DNA of 5,562 bases from Flavobacterium sp. (GTDB lineage Bacteria > Bacteroidota > Bacteroidia > Flavobacteriales > Flavobacteriaceae), in contig SEBM01000279.1 of the NCBI GenBank assembly GCA_004296145.1, forward strand, positions 1-5,562. Direction: 5' to 3'. The stretch's first letter is position 1. Every line of letters starts with the position of its first letter. A program made the position numbers and the translations under genes. Below the pieces are notes generated by a model. It had not been told where the DNA came from, searched no databases, and worked only from the letters and a program-made list of their open reading frames with translations. Positions 1-5,562 of this stretch are shown here, in pieces.

Positions 1-27
1 TTTTTGAATAGTTAAATACCAGAAATT

Positions 28-837
28 ATGAAAAAATATTTGTTAGGAGGAATAGTGACTATTCTTTTCGTTGCCTGTGCAACAAATCCGATCACCGGAA
101 AACAAAATTTAAATTTTGTTTCAAACAGCGAATTATTTCCATCTTCTTTTCAACAATACAATCAGTTTTTGACCGAAAATAAAGTTATTACAGGAACAGC
201 AGATGCAAAAAGAGTTGATCTTGTAGGTTCTAAAATTAAAGCAGCAGCAGAAAAATACCTGACTTATTTAGGGCAAAGCCAATATTTAAAAGATTATCGT
301 TGGGAATATAAATTGGTTGATAATAAAGAAGTAAACGCATGGTGTCTTCCAGGCGGAAAAATTGTCGTTTATTCAGGAATTTTACCTGTAACACAAAACG
401 AATCAGGTTTGGCAACAGTAATGGGACATGAAGTTTCTCATGCATTGGCCAATCACGGAGCACAAAGAATGAGTGCTGCACAATTACAACAAATTGGAGG
501 AGTAGCATTGGGAGCAGCAACAAGCGGGAAATCAGAACAAACACAACAAATATTTTCACAGGCTTATGGTCTGGGAACAGAAGTGGGAGTGATGTTGCCA
601 TTTAGCAGAAGTAATGAAACGGAAGCTGACAAAATTGGGTTAACATTAATGGCAATTGCCGGTTATAACCCAGATGATGCAGTAACTTTCTGGAGCAGAA
701 TGTCTGCCAAATCAGGAGGATCAGGAACGCCTGAATTTATGAGTACACACCCGTCTGATGCTACGAGAATTGCTAATATAAAAGCATTGATACCAGAAGC
801 AAGAGCTACAGCTCTTAAGGTAGGTATTATCAGATAA
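28..837 (+). CDS. M48 family zinc metallopeptidase, predicted lipoprotein (LoiP/YcaL-like)
   Basis: This 269-residue protein is a predicted membrane-anchored M48 peptidase that would degrade or process misfolded envelope proteins on the periplasmic side. The N-terminus is a lipoprotein signal: MKK, a hydrophobic stretch, then FVAC with the lipidated Cys at 17. The NPITGK motif right after it is typical of this subfamily. No run of acidic residues follows Cys17, so there is no obvious Bacteroidota surface-export signal. The catalytic zinc motif HEVSH is at residues 134-138 (His134, Glu135, His138). The third ligand is expected at Glu197 in ETEAD (197-201). The conserved NAWCLPGGKIVVYSG segment (103-117) precedes the active site, and STHPSDATRI (239-248) is the usual C-terminal motif. 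Length and motif order fit a complete, active enzyme. The ATG start is favoured because the signal peptide begins there; the leader is AT-rich without a Shine-Dalgarno sequence. Its substrate is unknown. A strong terminator follows, so it appears to be transcribed separately from the next gene. Confidence 0.93.
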   Translation: MKKYLLGGIVTILFVACATNPITGKQNLNFVSNSELFPSSFQQYNQFLTENKVITGTADAKRVDLVGSKIKAAAEKYLTYLGQSQYLKDYRWEYKLVDNKEVNAWCLPGGKIVVYSGILPVTQNESGLATVMGHEVSHALANHGAQRMSAAQLQQIGGVALGAATSGKSEQTQQIFSQAYGLGTEVGVMLPFSRSNETEADKIGLTLMAIAGYNPDDAVTFWSRMSAKSGGSGTPEFMSTHPSDATRIANIKALIPEARATALKVGIIR

Positions 838-856
838 TATACTAAAATATACAATT

Positions 857-888
857 AAGCTATTCTTGTTTAGAATAGCTTTTTTTTT
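857..888 (+). terminator. Intrinsic terminator of the M48 peptidase gene
   Basis: A perfect 10-bp stem (857-866 with 872-881) closes a five-base loop and is followed by an unbroken T run to 888. It lies 20 bases after the peptidase stop codon. This is the textbook layout of a Rho-independent terminator for plus-strand transcription, and it separates the peptidase from the downstream transporter. Confidence 0.85.
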
Positions 889-975
889 GGAAAAAATTTC
901 AGTTCTTAATACTGAAATAATCAAAACTTAATAAAAAAGAGATAAATTCGTAGCCAATTAAACAAAACCGTTTTT

Positions 976-2301
976 ATGAAAAACCTACAAAAAGGAGATA
1001 AAAAATTATTAAATGCCTGGGCATTTTATGATTGGGCAAATTCAGTATATACACTTACTATTGCTTCGGCAGTTTTCCCCATTTTTTACGAAGCTTTATT
1101 TTCAGAACGTGATCATTATATTGATGTTTTTGGAATGCATTTAAAAAATTCAGCTTTAATAAGTTTCATTACCGCTTTCGCTTTTTTAGTAGTTTCTTTT
1201 ATTTCTCCTTTTTTATCTGGAATTGCAGATTATGTAGGGAATAAAAAAGCATTCATGAAGTTCTTTTGTTATTTGGGGGCTTTATCATGTATGGGATTGT
1301 ATTGGTTTGATCTCAATAATATATATCCTGGATTACTTTTCTATTTTCTTGGATTAATTGGATTTTGGGGAAGTTTAGTTTTTTATAATTCGTATCTGCC
1401 AGACATTGCTTTTCCAGAGCAGCAAGATAAAATTAGTGCCAAAGGATATTCATTAGGATATATTGGAAGTGTAATTTTATTGATTATCAATCTGGCAATG
1501 ATCATGAAACCAAAACTTTTTGGAATCACAGGAACGGACGGAGAAGCGGCAATGAAAGCCATGCGATATTCTTTTGTAATGGTAGGAGTTTGGTGGATAT
1601 TATTCAGCCAATATACTTATTATTATCTGCCAAAAGGAAGTAAAGAAACAACGCAAAAGTTAACCAAAAGCGTTTTCTTTAATGGTTTTAAAGAATTAAA
1701 GAAAGTTTGGGCGTTATTAAAAGAAAACATTCCGTTAAAACGTTACTTAGGCGGTTTCTTCGTTTATAGCATGGCAGTACAGACTGTAATGCTTGTAGCT
1801 ACTTATTTTGGAGCTCAGGAAATTCAGTGGGCATCAAAAGAAGAAAGTACTATAGGTTTAATTATTTGTATTTTATTGATACAGCTTGTAGCAGTTTTGG
1901 GTGCTGTTTTAACTTCTAGAGCTTCAGATAAATGGGGGAATATTCCAACATTAATTGTAATCAATATTATATGGGCCGTGTTTTGTGCACTTGCTTATTT
2001 TATCACTTTACCAATGCATTTTTATGCAATGGCAACAATGGCAGGACTTGTAATGGGCGGAATTCAAGCTTTATCACGTTCAACTTATTCAAAATTATTG
2101 CCCGAAACAGAAGATACTACATCATTCTTTAGTTTTTATGACGTTGCAGAAAAAATCGGAATCGTAATCGGAATGTGTGTTTACGGAATTATTGATCAGG
2201 TTACAGGAAGTCCGCGTGCGGCGATTGTAATTTTGGCGATCTTTTTTATAACAGCTATTTTTCTTTTGAGAAGAATTCCAAAGAATGCTACTTCAAAATA
2301 A
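976..2301 (+). CDS. MFS transporter, UMF1 family (Atg22-like)
   Basis: This is a 441-residue inner-membrane protein of the major facilitator superfamily. It matches the UMF1/Atg22-like branch (Pfam ATG22 type), which is common in Bacteroidota; substrates of the bacterial members are mostly unknown. The N-terminal AFYDWANS (16-23) is the branch hallmark. MFS motif-A-like loops occur at GIADYVGNKK (82-91) and, in the second half, ASDKWGN (316-322). GGIQALSRSTYSKLLPE (361-377) is another strongly conserved segment of the family. Hydrophobic segments near residues 22-40, 60-80, 95-110, 117-138, 158-177, 198-215, 257-278, 292-313, 324-344, 347-366, 391-407 and 415-431 give about 12 helices, with a basic cytoplasmic loop around 219-256 between the two halves. 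The ORF is intact and of normal family length. The ATG at 976 directly precedes the conserved N-terminus. It sits alone between two terminators, so its neighbours give no clue to the substrate. Peptide, sugar or efflux transport would all be guesses. Confidence 0.9.
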   Translation: MKNLQKGDKKLLNAWAFYDWANSVYTLTIASAVFPIFYEALFSERDHYIDVFGMHLKNSALISFITAFAFLVVSFISPFLSGIADYVGNKKAFMKFFCYLGALSCMGLYWFDLNNIYPGLLFYFLGLIGFWGSLVFYNSYLPDIAFPEQQDKISAKGYSLGYIGSVILLIINLAMIMKPKLFGITGTDGEAAMKAMRYSFVMVGVWWILFSQYTYYYLPKGSKETTQKLTKSVFFNGFKELKKVWALLKENIPLKRYLGGFFVYSMAVQTVMLVATYFGAQEIQWASKEESTIGLIICILLIQLVAVLGAVLTSRASDKWGNIPTLIVINIIWAVFCALAYFITLPMHFYAMATMAGLVMGGIQALSRSTYSKLLPETEDTTSFFSFYDVAEKIGIVIGMCVYGIIDQVTGSPRAAIVILAIFFITAIFLLRRIPKNATSK

Positions 2302-2320
2302 ATTGCATTTTTACTAAATA

Positions 2321-2354
2321 AAAAACGTCATGAGTTCAACTTCATGACGTTTTT
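2321..2354. terminator. Bidirectional intrinsic terminator between convergent genes
   Basis: A perfect 13-bp inverted repeat (2321-2333 with 2342-2354) encloses an 8-base loop. The GC-containing core ACGTCATGA is flanked by A on the left and T on the right, so both strands give a hairpin ending in a U tract. It lies 19 bases after the transporter stop and 55 bases past the stop of the minus-strand head GIN gene, so it can end both transcripts. Confidence 0.87.
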
Positions 2355-2409
2355 CTGTTTTAACCTTTTATATTCTAAGCTTAATTGTATTGTTTTTTGG
2401 GTTTCAAAC

Positions 2410-3138
2410 TTATGCTTTAGAAATATTTCCTGATCCTGAAACTTTTACATCACGTTTTTCCGGATTGCCTCCGTATTTAATATTTCCGGAGCCTGAAACT
2501 CTTGCCGTTAAGTTTTCATTGCAGCTTACTTTTGTATTTCCTGAACCTGAAACATTTGCATCAACATTTTTTGATTTTAAATCTAATGCATTGATATCTC
2601 CCGAACCGGAAAGTTTTGTGGCAAAATTAGTAGCATTTCCTTTTAATAACACATTTCCTGAACCACTTACATTTAAATCGATATCGTTTGAATCTATTGC
2701 AAGATTAAAGTTTCCTGAGCCTGACAGCTTAGCAGTAAATTTATCATTTTTAATGTCATTTTTAGTTTGAATATTACCAGAACCTGATAAGTTCAATTCT
2801 GATATTTTCTCAAAAGGAACAGTAACATGTATTTTTTTATTTGTTCTAATGCTTGTATTCTTCTGGATATAAATTTTAAGTGTATTTTCTTCCACTTCCA
2901 CTTTTACGTAAGACAATAGATTTTCTTCGCCTTTAATTGTAATATTTCCTTCTTTTCCGGAAACCAGATCCACATCAAAAGATCCTGAAACTTTTATGCC
3001 ATCATAATCAGATGTGTTTCGTGTTTCAGAAACTATTTTGCCATTTCCTTTTACTTTATCATTTGATGACCATTGTGCATTTGCTGTAAGACTTAAAAGA
3101 AATGCACTGCAAACTAATAATTGAACTGATTTTTTCAT
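2410..3138 (-). CDS. Exported head GIN domain protein (DUF2807) with SGSGN repeats
   Basis: This 242-residue secreted protein is the last gene of the sigma-factor operon. A standard signal peptide (residues 1-21, ending TANA before Gln22) should send it across the inner membrane. There is no lipobox and no other membrane segment. The mature part fits the head GIN/DUF2807 family, described as beta-helical and tentatively as an adhesin head; the biochemical role is unknown. The signature is a run of SGSGN or SGSGD turns starting at residues 118, 139, 158, 177, 197, 215 and 234, plus a variant SGSF at 51. Spacing is 18-21 residues, about one beta-solenoid rung each. Residues 62-115 form the less repetitive beta-rich entry region. 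The protein ends four residues after the last repeat, so no C-terminal sorting domain is visible. The gene follows the YGN-repeat gene by 39 bases with no terminator between them, so co-expression is likely. Placement in the periplasm or outer membrane is inference. Confidence 0.9.
   Translation of the reverse strand: MKKSVQLLVCSAFLLSLTANAQWSSNDKVKGNGKIVSETRNTSDYDGIKVSGSFDVDLVSGKEGNITIKGEENLLSYVKVEVEENTLKIYIQKNTSIRTNKKIHVTVPFEKISELNLSGSGNIQTKNDIKNDKFTAKLSGSGNFNLAIDSNDIDLNVSGSGNVLLKGNATNFATKLSGSGDINALDLKSKNVDANVSGSGNTKVSCNENLTARVSGSGNIKYGGNPEKRDVKVSGSGNISKA
2425..2787 (-). repeat. Coding repeat region for seven SGSGN/D rungs
   Basis: Within the head GIN gene, seven copies of an SGS-G-N/D coding unit recur about every 57 bases. 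On the plus strand they read as variants of TTTCCTGAACCTGAAAC. Synonymous positions differ between copies, so the periodicity is conserved mainly at protein level. This points to an old array under structural selection rather than a recent tandem duplication. Confidence 0.85.
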
Positions 3139-3177
3139 TTTTTTGATTTTTGATTATTGACTGTTTTTTGATTTACA

Positions 3178-4236
3178 TTATTTTTTGATAAGTGTTACGC
3201 TTCCATAATTAGAATTGATAACAAGTTTATTTTGTCCTTTTTTCTTATTGAATCCGCTTATTCTTTTTGTATTGCTTTTGCTTTCCGTCACCGAAACATC
3301 CAGAGAATTATCATTTTTGATATTTCCGTATCTGGTGTTGATGTCAAAATCAAAAGCATAATTGGTATCATAACCCAGCGAAACATCGGTATAACCGGAA
3401 TTAATATTGACATCATTGGCTTTTTCTGTAATATTAGAGACGCTGATTTTGCTGTAATTTGTATTAACATTTATGCTGTTAGAAATTTCGGCAATAGCAA
3501 TCGTAAGGTAATTTCCTGAACCAGAAAACGAATTTATTTTTTGAAGTTTAAAGTTTCCGTAATTACAGTCATATTTAATATTTTGTCCTTCAGACATTAC
3601 TAAATCTGTATAACTCGTATCCAGATTCAAATTCCCTGATTCTGTTATTTTAAGGCCGGAATAACGTGCAATGACGTTTCCGCTTTTTATATATTCAATG
3701 CTTGAATTTTGACAATAAGCAATTTCAATTCGATTACTGGAGCCATTTAATTTTCCGAGTGTAACTTTACCATATTTGCATATTATATCTGTAGTAGATT
3801 CCACGCTTGCAATAGTAATATTACCGTATTTATTGTCCAGTTTTACAGTCCCGTTTTTCGGAATTTTAATTACATAATTAATCTCAAAACTATTACTGCT
3901 TCCTCTACTTTTAAAAGAAGAATTTCCGATAGAAGTTGTGGCAGAAACCATAGATTTTAAAGCAGTAATATCAATATCAATGCTGTTAAGTCTTTCATTT
4001 ACCCAGTTTTCATTTCCTCCCGTAACCTTTATGGTAATGTCAAGATCAATTTTATCTTCATCCCAGGTCGTTACTGAAATATTTCCGTATTTATTTTCAA
4101 TAGTAATTCCTGCATTCGAGTTTACGATATACGTTTTTTTAATGTTTTTTTGTTTTGAAATCGCAGTTTCGTCATTCGAAAATCCCAAAAATGGAATTAA
4201 AATAAAAAGAATTAGTATGTTATAATGTTTTTTCAT
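3178..4236 (-). CDS. Exported beta-solenoid-like repeat protein with YGN motifs (DUF4097-like)
   Basis: This is a 352-residue predicted secreted protein of unknown function. MKKHYN followed by a hydrophobic stretch to about Ser20 forms a signal peptide. No lipobox or later membrane segment is seen. The mature protein is a series of short beta strands marked by a Tyr, often followed by Gly-Asn: KYGNISV (49-55), KYGNITI (136-142), KYGKVTL (154-160), RYSGLKI (191-197), SYTDLVM (208-214), NYGNFKL (225-231), NYSKISV (260-266), GYTDVSL (281-287), RYGNIKN (302-308) and NYGSVTL (343-349). This resembles DUF4097/DUF4098-type putative adhesin repeats and suggests a beta-helix with a stacked Tyr ladder. 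An SGSGN motif at 238-242 matches the repeats of the next gene, hinting at common ancestry or shared architecture. Its start overlaps the upstream membrane-protein gene by 17 bases, and the next gene lies 39 bases downstream, so it sits in the middle of an operon. Family assignment is by pattern only; ligand and surface location are unknown. Confidence 0.82.
   Translation of the reverse strand: MKKHYNILILFILIPFLGFSNDETAISKQKNIKKTYIVNSNAGITIENKYGNISVTTWDEDKIDLDITIKVTGGNENWVNERLNSIDIDITALKSMVSATTSIGNSSFKSRGSSNSFEINYVIKIPKNGTVKLDNKYGNITIASVESTTDIICKYGKVTLGKLNGSSNRIEIAYCQNSSIEYIKSGNVIARYSGLKITESGNLNLDTSYTDLVMSEGQNIKYDCNYGNFKLQKINSFSGSGNYLTIAIAEISNSINVNTNYSKISVSNITEKANDVNINSGYTDVSLGYDTNYAFDFDINTRYGNIKNDNSLDVSVTESKSNTKRISGFNKKKGQNKLVINSNYGSVTLIKK
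3190..4095 (-). repeat. Coding repeats for about ten tyrosine-centred beta strands
   Basis: Residues 48-349 of the YGN-repeat protein contain about ten copies of a [NKRST]-Y-[GST]-x-[IVLF]-x-[IVL] unit. Spacing is irregular (roughly 15-40 residues, with one larger gap between the first two copies). Nucleotide similarity is low apart from TTTCCGTA-like segments on the plus strand, so this is a divergent protein repeat rather than a recent DNA duplication. Confidence 0.7.
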
Positions 4237-4762
4237 GAGTCGTTGTGTTTTTTAAATTTTCGTTTTCTTCAATTCTCTTCAAAACCGTCTGTAAAAATGA
4301 AATACGGGTTTGCAGGTTGCTGATCATAGCATAAATAATTTGTTTGTTCTCGCCATTTTTTTGCAGTTCATTTATGATTTTCTGATAATCAGCATCAAAA
4401 ATTTTCATTTGAGTCAGCGCATCATTAATAATTTGTTCATTTTCGGGAGAACTTTTTTCTCTTAGTTTAACCAATTCATTATCAATTAAAATATTGAAAA
4501 TGGAATCAGTTCTTTGAGTCTCTTTAGAGGCAAATTTGAATTCTTTTGGCTTTTGATTATTGTTATAAAAAATTGATATTCCCAGCAACAAGACTATCGA
4601 AGCGGCGATTCCCAAAACGGTATAATAATTCTTTTTGGGTTTCTTTTTATTGTTTAATTTATGTAAGAAATCAAGCTGATGGTCCGAATTCAGTTCCTGA
4701 ACATCCCACTGATTTTCAAATTTTTGAAATAATTGATCTAATTTGTCATTTTCCTTTTTCAT
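4220..4762 (-). CDS. Single-pass membrane protein, putative anti-sigma factor
   Basis: This 180-residue protein directly follows the ECF sigma gene, and its layout is that of a membrane-bound anti-sigma factor. Residues 1-45 are hydrophilic and end in a basic KKKPKK patch. One hydrophobic helix spans about 46-66. Residues 67-180 are polar and mostly helical, with heptad-like segments near 125-165. The positive-inside rule puts the N-terminus in the cytoplasm, where it could bind the sigma factor, and the C-terminal domain in the periplasm, where it could sense a signal. There is no Cys in the protein, so the zinc-binding HxxxCxxC motif of ZAS-type anti-sigma factors is absent. The assignment therefore rests on position and topology, not on a recognised domain. 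Its last 17 bases overlap the start of the YGN-repeat gene, which suggests translational coupling. The ATG start follows an A-rich leader. It could instead be a membrane protein of the sigma regulon with another role. Confidence 0.75.
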   Translation of the reverse strand: MKKENDKLDQLFQKFENQWDVQELNSDHQLDFLHKLNNKKKPKKNYYTVLGIAASIVLLLGISIFYNNNQKPKEFKFASKETQRTDSIFNILIDNELVKLREKSSPENEQIINDALTQMKIFDADYQKIINELQKNGENKQIIYAMISNLQTRISFLQTVLKRIEENENLKNTTTHEKTL

Positions 4763-4790
4763 ATATCCGGATTTTATTTTTTATTGGAGC

Positions 4791-4859
4791 TATATGGTAT
4801 CACCTTTTTTTAATTGGTGTTTGTTTGCACAAACCATTAAATTTTGGTGATTTCATATA
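4791..4859 (-). promoter_or_regulatory. Long imperfect stem-loop between sigma and anti-sigma genes
   Basis: In the minus-strand transcript a segmented stem of about 25 bp can form. The arms are 4854-4859 with 4791-4796, 4846-4851 with 4799-4804, 4836-4841 with 4809-4814, 4834-4835 with 4816-4817, and 4829-4833 with 4820-4824. It is capped by a GCAA (GNRA-type) tetraloop and contains a symmetric AAAA/AAAA internal loop. The structure takes in the sigma stop codon and ends 28 bases before the downstream ATG. No U run follows it on the minus strand, so it is not a canonical terminator. An RNA-stability, processing or attenuation role is inference. Confidence 0.6.
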
Positions 4860-5407
4860 TCCTCTAATTTTTTTCTTAAACTTTCTTTTGCCCTGCTCAA
4901 TGTTGTTCTGCAATTAGCATAACTGATGTTCAAAATCTCGCAGATTTCATCCTGATCATAGCCTTCAATATAAAACAATGTCAAAACCATTCTATAACTG
5001 TCTTTTAGATCTAAAATAGTATCTAAAACCTGTTTTACTTTTAAGGAATTCACGTCGATATTTTCAGAAAAAAAACCGTCGTTTTCTTCTATTTTATAAA
5101 GAGTCCTACTCAAATCTTCTAACTGAAAGGCATTATTTTTTTTATAAAAGTCAATACTGTAATTGACGATTATTTTTTTTAACCACGCCCCAAAGGCAAC
5201 CTCCTGCCTGTAGTCGTTAATTTTTGTAAAAGCTTTCAAAAAACCTTCCTGCATGACGTCTTGTGCAAAATGTTCGTCTTTTACAATCCTGTATGCCATA
5301 TTATACATAGCCTTACAATAGCGATTGTAAATTTCAAATTGTGCTTTTTGATTATTCTCTTTACAAAGCGTGATTAATTCTTCGATATTTTGGTTGGTTA
5401 TATTCAA
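4853..5407 (-). CDS. RNA polymerase ECF-type sigma-70 factor
   Basis: This 184-residue protein is an extracytoplasmic-function sigma factor that would direct RNA polymerase to a small regulon. Region 2 covers about residues 23-92: EIYNRYCKAMYNMAYRIV, then FAQDVMQEGFLKAF (47-60, core binding and -10 recognition) and AFGAWLKKIIVNYSIDFYKK (71-90). A linker with an acidic stretch (107-118) leads to region 4 (about 127-182). Region 4 includes the helix-turn-helix YDQDEICEILNISYANCRTTLSRAKESLRKKL, which reads the -35 element. No region 1.1 or 3 is present, and the length is normal for an ECF factor. The start codon is TTG: an in-frame TAA lies seven codons upstream, no ATG lies between, and the first internal ATG (Met34) would remove part of region 2. 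The gene heads a co-directional set with a membrane anti-sigma candidate and two exported repeat proteins, the usual arrangement for envelope-responsive ECF systems. The exact ECF subgroup cannot be settled from the sequence alone. Confidence 0.95.
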   Translation of the reverse strand: MNITNQNIEELITLCKENNQKAQFEIYNRYCKAMYNMAYRIVKDEHFAQDVMQEGFLKAFTKINDYRQEVAFGAWLKKIIVNYSIDFYKKNNAFQLEDLSRTLYKIEENDGFFSENIDVNSLKVKQVLDTILDLKDSYRMVLTLFYIEGYDQDEICEILNISYANCRTTLSRAKESLRKKLEDI

Positions 5408-5432
5408 GTAATTGTTGCTGGTTTCTTATAAG

Positions 5433-5458
5433 GACATTACTTATTTTGATTTGTTACA
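5433..5458 (-). promoter_or_regulatory. Candidate ECF-type promoter of the sigma operon
   Basis: On the minus strand, TGTAAC (5458-5453) is followed after 16 bases by TGTC (5436-5433). This resembles known ECF promoters with an AAC-containing -35 and a GTC-type -10 (compare TGTAAC/CGWC of Bacillus SigX). The expected transcript start is about 5424-5427, giving a leader of only about 20 bases before the TTG start at 5407. Recognition by the sigma factor encoded here, hence autoregulation, is inference from a single site. Confidence 0.45.
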
Positions 5459-5537
5459 GTTTTAAAAATTTAATTCAATTTAATATTTTTTCACATAATT
5501 AAAAACGTAAATTATTGATTGTTAAATTTTAATAGAA

Positions 5538-5562
5538 TTATTCAGCAGCAGCATGAAGTTGA
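5538..5562 (-). CDS. Possible C-terminal end of an upstream minus-strand gene (partial)
   Basis: The last 25 bases, read on the minus strand, can encode QLHAAAE followed by a TAA stop at 5540-5538. The GCT-GCT-GCT-GAA run looks like ordinary coding sequence of this base composition. Only seven codons are visible, so neither the gene nor even its reality can be established. If real, it ends 130 bases before the sigma gene, and the AT-rich gap between them shows no clear terminator. Confidence 0.3.

Noticed and set aside
1..27. TTTTTG at the left edge as part of a -7 box for the M48 gene
   Set aside because: The TA that would complete the box lies outside the window, so it cannot be judged.
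663..924. Minus-strand ORFs over the end of the M48 gene and the following gap
   Set aside because: They run antisense to the conserved C-terminal motif of the peptidase and across its terminator, with no recognisable domain or leader.
943..950. TAAATTCG as a flavobacterial -7 promoter box (TAnnTTTG) for the transporter
   Set aside because: It has one mismatch, and no TTG -33 element lies at the expected distance upstream, so support is too weak to list, although a promoter somewhere in 889-975 is likely.
2390..2770. Plus-strand ORF encoding repeated FPEPETF-like units
   Set aside because: It is the antisense shadow of the SGSGN repeats of the head GIN gene. It has no signal or leader of its own, and the real gene on the minus strand has a signal peptide and a known family.
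2425..2787. Periodic TTTCCTGAACCTGAAAC segments, suspected CRISPR or DNA tandem repeat
   Set aside because: The copies differ at synonymous positions, the intervening sequence is coding and in frame, and the spacing is that of a protein repeat.
4765..4772. ATCCGGAT palindrome just before the anti-sigma ATG, considered as an operator
   Set aside because: An isolated 8-bp palindrome with no second copy or linked regulator is easily due to chance.
4546..4917. Plus-strand ORF across the sigma/anti-sigma junction
   Set aside because: It is antisense to two convincing genes and the stem-loop; its hydrophobic composition comes from reading A-rich coding sequence in reverse.
5463..5495. Direct repeat TTAAATT-GAA-TTAAATT upstream of the sigma gene, considered as a terminator or binding site
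   Set aside because: It is low-complexity AT sequence with no GC-containing stem; such repeats are expected by chance at this composition.

Overview
The window comes from an AT-rich genome of the phylum Bacteroidota, most likely Flavobacterium or a close relative. Several features suggest this: A-rich leaders without Shine-Dalgarno sequences, a head GIN (DUF2807) protein with SGSGN repeats, a UMF1-type transporter, and an ECF sigma operon of flavobacterial style. This placement is inference from family knowledge and composition; no marker gene is present.

Left part, plus strand (1-2354). A periplasm-facing M48 zinc metallopeptidase lipoprotein (28-837) ends at a strong intrinsic terminator (857-888). 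It is followed by a 12-helix UMF1-family major facilitator transporter (976-2301). These look like two independent, ordinary housekeeping or accessory genes. A perfect 13-bp hairpin with A/T flanks (2321-2354) separates the transporter from the convergent operon and can stop transcription from both sides.

Right part, minus strand (5458 down to 2410). This is a compact four-gene operon, in transcription order: an ECF sigma-70 factor (5407-4853, TTG start), a single-pass membrane protein with the layout of an anti-sigma factor (4762-4220), an exported protein with about ten tyrosine-centred 'YGN' beta-strand repeats (4236-3178), and an exported head GIN protein with seven SGSGN/D turns about 19 residues apart (3138-2410). 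A TGTAAC-N16-TGTC element just upstream of the sigma gene resembles an ECF-type promoter and could make the operon autoregulated. A long imperfect stem-loop (4791-4859) begins at the sigma stop codon and fills most of the sigma/anti-sigma spacer.

The likely reading is a small envelope-signalling unit. The membrane protein would hold the sigma factor at the inner membrane until a cue arrives. The freed sigma factor would then drive its own operon and supply two secreted beta-solenoid proteins to the periplasm or cell surface. Gene order, overlap and domain types are visible in the sequence; the signalling logic is inferred. At the far right edge, seven codons and a stop on the minus strand may be the end of another gene.
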